Positions 57,601 through 64,000 of a stretch of 64,000 nt of DNA are shown here, one piece after another. The position numbers were made by a program, and so were the translations under genes. This DNA is from Plasmopara viticola (Eukaryota > Oomycota > Peronosporomycetes > Peronosporales > Peronosporaceae). Location: contig MBPM02000003.1 of the NCBI GenBank assembly GCA_001695595.3, forward strand, positions 1,984,001 to 2,048,000, in the 5' to 3' direction. Position 1 is the stretch's first letter; each line of letters begins with the position of its first letter. Under the pieces are notes generated by a model. The model was not told the DNA's origin and searched no databases. It saw only the letters and a list, made by a program, of their open reading frames with translations.

Positions 57601-60600
57601 AAAAACATTATTGTATCTAGGTTGATGACAAAAACATCCAATCTTACGGCAGTCTTGATGACTTTCGATCTCCTCAAGTAAAAGTTGTTGTGTCCTAAGT
57701 GCCCATTATTTCTCAAGAGCGCGCAAAGCATGCGCGACACGACTGTTGACGGAAGCAGACATATGCTGATGGTTTGTAACCCTTTTCTCGTAGCGACAGA
57801 AAAGCTTTATACAGTATCTAGTGAATTTAAATATGAAGACGAGATAATTAGCAATAGCTGATGCTGCTTGTTAGCAGGCGATCATTATAAGTTTGCTAGG
57901 AGCAAGCGGGCGGCACTTAAGAAAATCATGTGCAGCCAATATGAATTTGCGGCCTTTAAGCCACACCATAGACAAAAAATCGCAAGCAAGTCAAATTAAA
58001 GTCGAGAGGCATTACTAAGCTTTCAAGCAAATTTCTTTCTGCTCACCATCGCCTTTAATGAAGACGATATCACCAGTAGATCTCTTTTGGCGATTTTCTT
58101 CCACTAACTTAATGTAGAAAGCACACATCGTTACAAGTTCGTGACGCGTCAGCTTAATAGGTAACAGCGTGGTGGCTATGGGCATTATTCGCATTCGTAT
58201 GACTACGCATACTCGCAAAAGACTAAGACTGAGAAATACAGCGCTTTGAGAAAGTACCTGAGGAATATCAGGCGTATGCCTCTCGGGTCCTGAGAACCAA
58301 AATATCTCATAATCGTCCCACATAAAGTATTGGGTTCGTCAAATTGTGAAAAACTCAGCTCAGGGTTTCGCTCCAGGACATGCGACGGTTAATCACGTGA
58401 CCAAATGAGATCAATACATCCTCAAGAACCTTAATCACGGTTTAGCCCCAGCGAGTCACGGTGACTTTAAAGAAAATACATGCGCTTACTTGGGGCCGCT
58501 GATCCTCTTAAGAAAGATGCAAGACTCAAGCGCAATCAAGAGTGTCTTCGCCCGATTCATTCTAAAAACATTTAATGCTCTTTGATGCGTGTGCTGCATT
58601 GTTGAGCAAAACGCTGATCAAATTTGACACCTCGGCGCAGTGTCTCAAGCACACAATTGACCTTTTCCGTCTTAGTATTTGTATGAGAATATCTGCTGTT
58701 GATATAAGCAGGTAGCGGTTTACAACTTGGAGAAGCGTTTGCAGATGCAGAGGTAAGCCACATGTTTGTATCTATCATATTTTAAAAAATGTTTTTTTAA
58801 ATAGTCTTCCTGTCCCCCCACCTTATGCTAAATAATATGTACCAAAAGCATGTTTAATTCAGTCATTAGAGCCACAGTGCTAATAACGCTGCGATTTAGT
58901 GTTCGAGAGTCTCTATGGCTTTTCTTAAGGTTTTTAAAGCAGTAATCTTTGGTGGCGAACGATCATCACTGTGCTCGTGTTGCCACTAATTTTAGGCAAG
59001 CTGAGAAGGTTATTGACTTCCAGCAATCCGAGGGTGCTGACAGGCTTCGTACGTGTGTAGCACGGGTTTGGCCATCTGGGGGACCAAAGTGTTGAACGAG
59101 CCGATAAGGACATTTACCACAGCTAAATGACGACCAAATGTAGGAATTGTGCCTCCAGAAGTATAGCGTACTTTAGGTCCTGCTCGTTCAGATCGAGGGT
59201 AGATCTACCACACATATAGCGATGCAAGTACGATTGTGTTTGGAATGTATTATATTCGACCTCAATATCTTTGCCTGCGATAGAATTCAATACTAAGAGC
59301 TGTTAATTAACATATATATAGTATGCCCGGTAAAGTCATCGTTAACACAGATTTTAATCCTGCTAACACGGGCTGGCACCTCCATCGCTCATTCCTTTAC
59401 AAGCTACTCTACGCCCAGTGGTTTAGCATCACCTGACTGCCATAGCTTGACGCCAGCCCTGCAATTATGACATGCAGCAAGCGCTGTGTCGGACGAGCAC
59501 CGCTCGATGGCTTCTGCTTCCGTTGTCTTCTTGGCTATTTTGGCATTCCAATCTTCTCGGCATTCCAATCTTCACCACATGGACCAACGTCCATGCAAAC
59601 AGCTCTTTAAAGCAGCCGTTAACCAAAATTTCTTACGTGCTTCAACATGTGTTGGCGATACGTCTTTGAAGGGTGCGACGAGTTTGGTAAGTGCAGCGCA
59701 TCAAGGCAGCCTTGTCATTTCTATTTACAGCAACCACGAGTGCAATTAACCTATTAAGCTCTATGTGCGAAAGCCCAAATCTATTCTTTAGTTTTAGAGT
59801 TTCCAAAGTTGTAGATACGAAAGCATTAATTGGCTTCGACTTCAACTTTGAGGATCGATGAAATAATGCCGCGCAATCTGCGAATACTCGATGTAACTCT
59901 AATCGAATGGACATGCTGTGGAGACTTTCTTTTTCCTTTGGAGGTTGCAATTCGCAAAATAATATTTATTGGCATCTTCATCATTTCCGTAAAACTATTG
60001 AGTGTTGCGCTTTAGAACCGAAATGCACTAGGCGATCAAACCTCTCTCGATCTTTAACGAAGCTATTCAAAAATACTTTCTGCAAGATTCGCTGCATTTA
60101 CGAAGATGCATACCACATTTGGTTCTGTAAAGCTGGGCCGACGTGGAGCCTTTAACCAAGACTGCTAGTGATAAATTTTACGTTTGTTTTGGCATATAGT
60201 CACGGTGAAACGTACGTGTTTGACTGTGTACTGAGACGGCCATGATTTGGGCACAAAGTCGTTTTTCTACGGATGTGGAAGATCTCGGTCAAAGTGTTGT
60301 ACGACTACTTACTGCTTCTTGGATTAGAGCTATTAACATTTGCGCCGTGTTTGAACACCTGGCTAAGAGTTTTGTTCGACGAGCCATCATATCGAGATTT
60401 TCCTCTTGCTCGCTTTAATTGATAGATTGACCTTGTAACTTCATATAAACATGTTAAAAAGACTATGTGTCGCAATTTTGTTTTAAAATGTTTGTAACTG
60501 GAAGCGTGCGCCGCCTAACATGGATGCAAATCAAGTTGGTAAGCACAGAAGCAAGCCTTTGGTTAGCAGACTGTTACGAAGCATGCAATGCGATCCAGCA

Positions 60601-61945
60601 TTACAACCGGAGATTCGCGTGCGGGTAGCGAAGGATAGCTGGGCAGTATGATCACAAAATTACCTCGTTTTGTCAAAACGGAAGTTAATAATTATCAGTG
60701 TATATGAGTTTTGACATCGGTTTCGATAAACAGTTTCTCCACTTGCTCCGTTCGCGATCTCATATCGTCTGCTACCGATGAAGAAAATTACAGCGCTCAT
60801 TCTTTGAAAGGGCGCTCAGTAAACATACGCAATTTCTTCCAGCATGCCTTCTTTAATTATAGATGGCAATGTCTTAACTTGTGCACAATTCCAACGCTCC
60901 CTGCACAATCAACGTGAACAAGTTGCTAAAACATAGCTTTTCACTTATTCTATGGAGGGCGACTTTTTGCATGTGTTGGCTCGTATTGCCACGTTGCTTT
61001 TTAAATCTCTTGTTTGCCTTGATTTAAGTTTACTCCAATGGCGATTTGAAGTTTAAGTCTTAAAAGGTAAACGACAGAGTGCGGTAATAGTTTACTGCCC
61101 CCACGTGACTGTGTCCGATGTTTTTGCTCTACAGGATTAGAAGTACTTTACAATTGGACGAAAAGCATACGTATGCTGGCTGCAGCGAAAGTGTGAGATG
61201 AAAAGTGAGAAAGCTTTGGAATATTTTGAGGTGCATTCTGCATTCCTTACCGTTTTGTGCGATTAGTAGGACACGAGCGATTTACGAGTGCAATTTGCGA
61301 AACCGAGCAAAAGATAGGCTGCTTTTAAGTTCTCTAAGCACATAAGCATTTTAATATCCAAGACGTCAAAACGGAGTTAAATTGACGTGTTGTGTATTGT
61401 GGACCACTTGGTGCTACAAAAAACGAGCAAAACATGAGTCTTATGATGCTTACTATCCTTATGCGATTGGCATGTTGTGGAGTTGGGTATCAAATCGAGG
61501 CTTAAATCAACACATCTATCCTTTAAAATCCCAAAGCCTTAGATTAAATTTTGCAACTTTGCACCTACAGGCTAGAGTTTTATAGTACAAGCATTCTTAG
61601 CCTCATATAAACGTGCCATGTCGAAAAAAAAGTGTATCGATCCGTGAAGTACGTGCAAGAAGGGATGGGCGACGTCAATCATCACACTCTGCGAAAAATC
61701 CGCAATACTTTTATTTCATCTTTATCTTCGCACCCGTTCGATTTCAGGCAAAATAAGTACTTTATTATCTCAATATCCCGATATTGTCGATTTGCGTTGC
61801 GCCACGTGGGGGGAGGGTCAACCTTTTCAAGTGGCTACATGTACTGCGGTAAAGGTTGGGCATGTTTGCCATCAGGTTTAGTGTCAGTGTGTTGTAGCCG
61901 TCCTTCACGCCCGCGCATTTCATTCATTACTCTTTCTACGTCGTC
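54636..61945. other. long gene-poor region
   Basis: About 7.3 kb. The first 100 bp probably hold the ZIP promoter. Otherwise only random short frames and one weak effector-like ORF (59507-59749) are seen. Pyrimidine-rich DNA with TTCATTCATT at about 61918-61927, 20 bp upstream of the next gene, is a likely Inr-type core promoter. Confidence 0.45.
59507..59749 (+). CDS. weak candidate for a small secreted (RXLR-like) protein
   Basis: An 80-residue ORF starts MASASVVFLAILAFQSS, a short hydrophobic, signal-peptide-like segment without a basic n-region. A NQNFLRAS string at 39-46 sits where oomycete RXLR effectors have RFLR-type motifs, but the first Arg is missing. No other effector features are seen. 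Could easily be chance. Confidence 0.15.
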   Translation: MASASVVFLAILAFQSSRHSNLHHMDQRPCKQLFKAAVNQNFLRASTCVGDTSLKGATSLVSAAHQGSLVISIYSNHECN

Positions 61946-63133
61946 ATGCCCACGAGAGCCATTATCACTCTCTTGTTCCTTATTGAGTGTGTCCATGCTG
62001 CCCAAGAGACGATAAAGAAAACCATCACGGATGCAGAAGCCAAGAGCGAATTGTACAATATTTGCCCCGTATTTGTCGAATTTGCCAAGGAAAAAGACCA
62101 TTTGTCGAATGACGAATTAAAGGCAAATGCCGCGGATGCAGCCATGTCGGCGTATATGCTGAGCCACCCAAACAATACATTGTGGGACTATTTTAACATT
62201 GAGCTCGAACAGATCCACGATACGTTTCTCAATCTCCCGCTGATCGAGCGACTCCAGCGGACGATCAAGAACATTTTCAACTATTCGTTGGATACGGCCA
62301 TTGCGCTTGCCCAAACCATTGCCGACGTGATCGAGTGGATCCTCAATACCCTGCGCCACCCCAGTGTCGGCTTTTGGCAAATTGGTGACTTTTTTCGCGA
62401 ATTTGGCACAAACTTGAAAAATCTATGGGAAATGGTGAAACGAGACCCCAAGAACACGGCCGAGAACATGGCGGGTGGGTTCCTCTTGCATGTTGAGCAC
62501 CATCCGGCCGAGTTTACGGCCGAGTCGATCCTTTTGGTCGGTGCGGGTAGTGCTGTGATTGCAGGGGTTTTGCGGGGGGTCACTGCGATTGCCGGCCAAT
62601 TGAGCGCCGCTGCGTCCCATACGCTGCTGTCCGTGCTCGTGTTCATTCACATCATTGATGATCCGATTTTGATCGTCACGCCGCTCATTACGAACATTCT
62701 TGGGACGTCGGGTGGCCTCGGCGGCGGCACACGGAAAACCAACGTGACGACCGTGACCTTCGTCGCAGTCGAGCCGCTCGAAACGTGCCAAATTCCAGAA
62801 AAGTACCGTCCCCAATTCTCGACGCGTGACTTGTGCTTGAGCTCAAGTGTGTACGTTCGCCGATTGATCTTTGGCTCCACCAAGCGCTCGGCTTTGATGA
62901 CCAAGCAAGAACGCGTGGCTGCCTACAATCGTTTCCATGACTTTGTGTGTTGTTTCTTGAAAAATCAAGAGTTTGAGGTGAACACGCTCGAGACTGACGC
63001 CGCATTGTTTGAGGGAGACCTTGCCACGACTCCCGTCCAGATGCCAAATTGCTCTCGTCTCATGGGGAAGTACACGACCGCTTCAAAATGGAAACGGACT
63101 GCCGATTACGAGATTAGTAGATATCTGGACTAG
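61946..63133 (+). CDS. secreted or membrane protein of unknown function
   Basis: A 395-residue intronless ORF. MPTRAIITLLFLIECVHA is a clear signal peptide with a likely cut after HA (residue 18). The mature N-terminal part (20-190) is helical, with a YNICPVFVEF block and two long amphipathic stretches (TIADVIEWILNTL). Two hydrophobic segments follow (about 195-222 ILLVGAGSAVIAGVLRG, and 226-253 LLSVLVFIHIIDDPILIV), separated by a short loop, so it may be a hairpin in the membrane. After a Gly-rich linker (GTSGGLGGGTR), the C-terminal domain (about 275-395) has six Cys residues, some possibly paired (ETCQIP, DLCLS, DFVCCF, NCSRL). No known domain recognised. Base use is GC-rich like the core genes. 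Start chosen at the ATG that opens the signal peptide. Confidence 0.75.
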   Translation: MPTRAIITLLFLIECVHAAQETIKKTITDAEAKSELYNICPVFVEFAKEKDHLSNDELKANAADAAMSAYMLSHPNNTLWDYFNIELEQIHDTFLNLPLIERLQRTIKNIFNYSLDTAIALAQTIADVIEWILNTLRHPSVGFWQIGDFFREFGTNLKNLWEMVKRDPKNTAENMAGGFLLHVEHHPAEFTAESILLVGAGSAVIAGVLRGVTAIAGQLSAAASHTLLSVLVFIHIIDDPILIVTPLITNILGTSGGLGGGTRKTNVTTVTFVAVEPLETCQIPEKYRPQFSTRDLCLSSSVYVRRLIFGSTKRSALMTKQERVAAYNRFHDFVCCFLKNQEFEVNTLETDAALFEGDLATTPVQMPNCSRLMGKYTTASKWKRTADYEISRYLD

Positions 63134-63497
63134 GAAATGGACAAGCGGTGAGGGTTTTGTCATATCACGAGCTGTTTATGACAAGATGCTGAAGAAGTAG
63201 AGATAGGAAGTACTATAATGATAATGAGAAAACAAATTATTTTGGGCCTTACGTCTGCTTTAAAACCATTGCCATTACTTTTGAAACTTGGAGCTTTTTA
63301 CACTTGGAACAATAATTGCTTGAGAAAAAAAAACTCTTTACTGAAGTTGCGTTAAAAAGTAAAAGAATTTGATATGCTTCCAAGAATTGCAAGAAATATT
63401 TTCCCATGATAATGGGTAACATCAAGGGAATATTCATTACTGCACACTTTATTATATTGTGAATTACATTGTCAAGCAAGTGACCTCGAATTTTGCC
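63134..63497. other. short intergenic region
   Basis: AT-rich; contains a short A-run near 63325. A TATTCATTACTGC string (63431-63443) about 60 bp before the next start resembles the oomycete Inr. Confidence 0.4.
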
Positions 63498-64000
63498 ATG
63501 TCAAGGAATGAGCTTGTCTACCACTTCGTGTGCAAAGTCTCCGAGTTGCCGGCCGGGTCGAAGAAATGCCTTGCCTTGCCCACGTCCCAGCGCAGCGTCA
63601 TGTTACTGAACGTCCGTGGCCAAGTGTTTTGTATGGACCAAGCGTGCTATCGTACGTGAAGAACAAGAGGGCGTCTCTTCATGGCTAATCTTTCTCCTGT
63701 GACCTACAAGACCACGGTGGCCCTTTAATCAACGGGGACATTGAAGACGTAGGCGGCAAGACCACGATCAAGTGTCCGTGGCACGCCTACCACATTGCCG
63801 TCGAGACTGGTGAAGGGCTCTACAAAAGCGTCGAGATGACGAGGACTGCAGCCGGTCACTTGCAGCCGTCGTCGCCACGCCTTCGCTCAAAAGGTCTCAA
63901 GCAACGGACCCACTTTGTCGAGCTACGGAACGAGGGACTCGACATCTACGTGGCCGACTCTGCTGAGATTGCAGGTACACTTTCAATGCAGTACTACAGA
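63498..64000 (+). CDS. Rieske [2Fe-2S] domain protein (RFESD-like), 5' part
   Basis: A single-domain Rieske ferredoxin-like protein, related to animal RFESD; its electron partner is unknown. Exon 1 is 63498-63651 and exon 2 63711-63974; the intron (63652-63710, 59 bp) splits the His codon of the cluster motif (CY|HHGG). The ATG at 63498 (MSRNEL) is used because the upstream frame has only GTG. The binding ligands are all present: C50-Y-H52 and C73-P-W-H76, with GGPLINGDIEDVGGK between them. The block HIAVETGEGLYKSVEM and the later SKGLKQRTHFVELR match the family. A GT at 63975-63976 suggests a second intron; the rest is beyond the right edge. Confidence 0.9.

Noticed and set aside
1..64000. 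CRISPR array or bacterial operon signals
   Set aside because: No regularly spaced identical repeats were found, and genes are eukaryotic with introns.

Overview
The window looks like nuclear DNA of an oomycete, probably a Peronosporales species (Phytophthora or downy mildew type). Genes are compact. Introns are very short (about 59-80 bp where I could place both ends) with GT...AG borders. The gene set is eukaryotic: PI4-kinase, UTP10/HEATR1, VPS20/CHMP6, CNNM, mitochondrial HMG-CoA lyase, folate-biopterin transporter, Stealth-type phosphotransferase. Two crowded gene blocks are separated by long AT-rich, gene-poor stretches full of decayed mobile DNA. The species cannot be fixed from sequence reading alone.

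Layout. 1-1.33 kb: the 3' end of a Stealth/GNPTAB-like gene (+), convergent with a frame-broken coiled-coil gene (-). 1.33-23.7 kb: a repeat island. It holds a fragment of acetyl-CoA synthetase, a nearly full-length but dead L1-type LINE (ORF1, endonuclease, reverse transcriptase, C-terminal region; minus strand, about 4.7-11.1 kb), a small intact unknown ORF, and a coding-dense but broken patch at about 12.85-16.25 kb. That patch contains a D5/superfamily-3-like helicase with a Walker A motif and looks like an old viral or virus-like insertion. 23.8-40.4 kb: a dense housekeeping block: PI4-kinase (+), folate-biopterin transporter (-), UTP10/HEATR1 (-), HMG-CoA lyase (+), VPS20/CHMP6 (+), CNNM/DUF21-CBS transporter (+), with gaps of about 90-300 bp. 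40.4-53.6 kb: gene-poor, with a 174-bp foldback element, a 48-bp direct repeat and several perfect hairpins. 53.65-54.64 kb: a ZIP metal transporter (-). 54.6-61.9 kb: gene-poor, with one weak effector-like ORF. 61.9-64 kb: a secreted/membrane protein of unknown function (+) and the start of a Rieske 2Fe-2S protein (+) that runs off the right edge.

The genes do not form one pathway. They are mostly housekeeping functions in membrane lipid signalling, transport, endosomal sorting, ribosome biogenesis and leucine/ketone metabolism. The most unusual content is the broken virus-like helicase patch, followed by the enzyme fragment beside the LINE and the frame-broken coiled-coil gene. Several gene models (splice sites, ATG choice) were set by reading family-conserved residues across exon joins and are stated in the entries.
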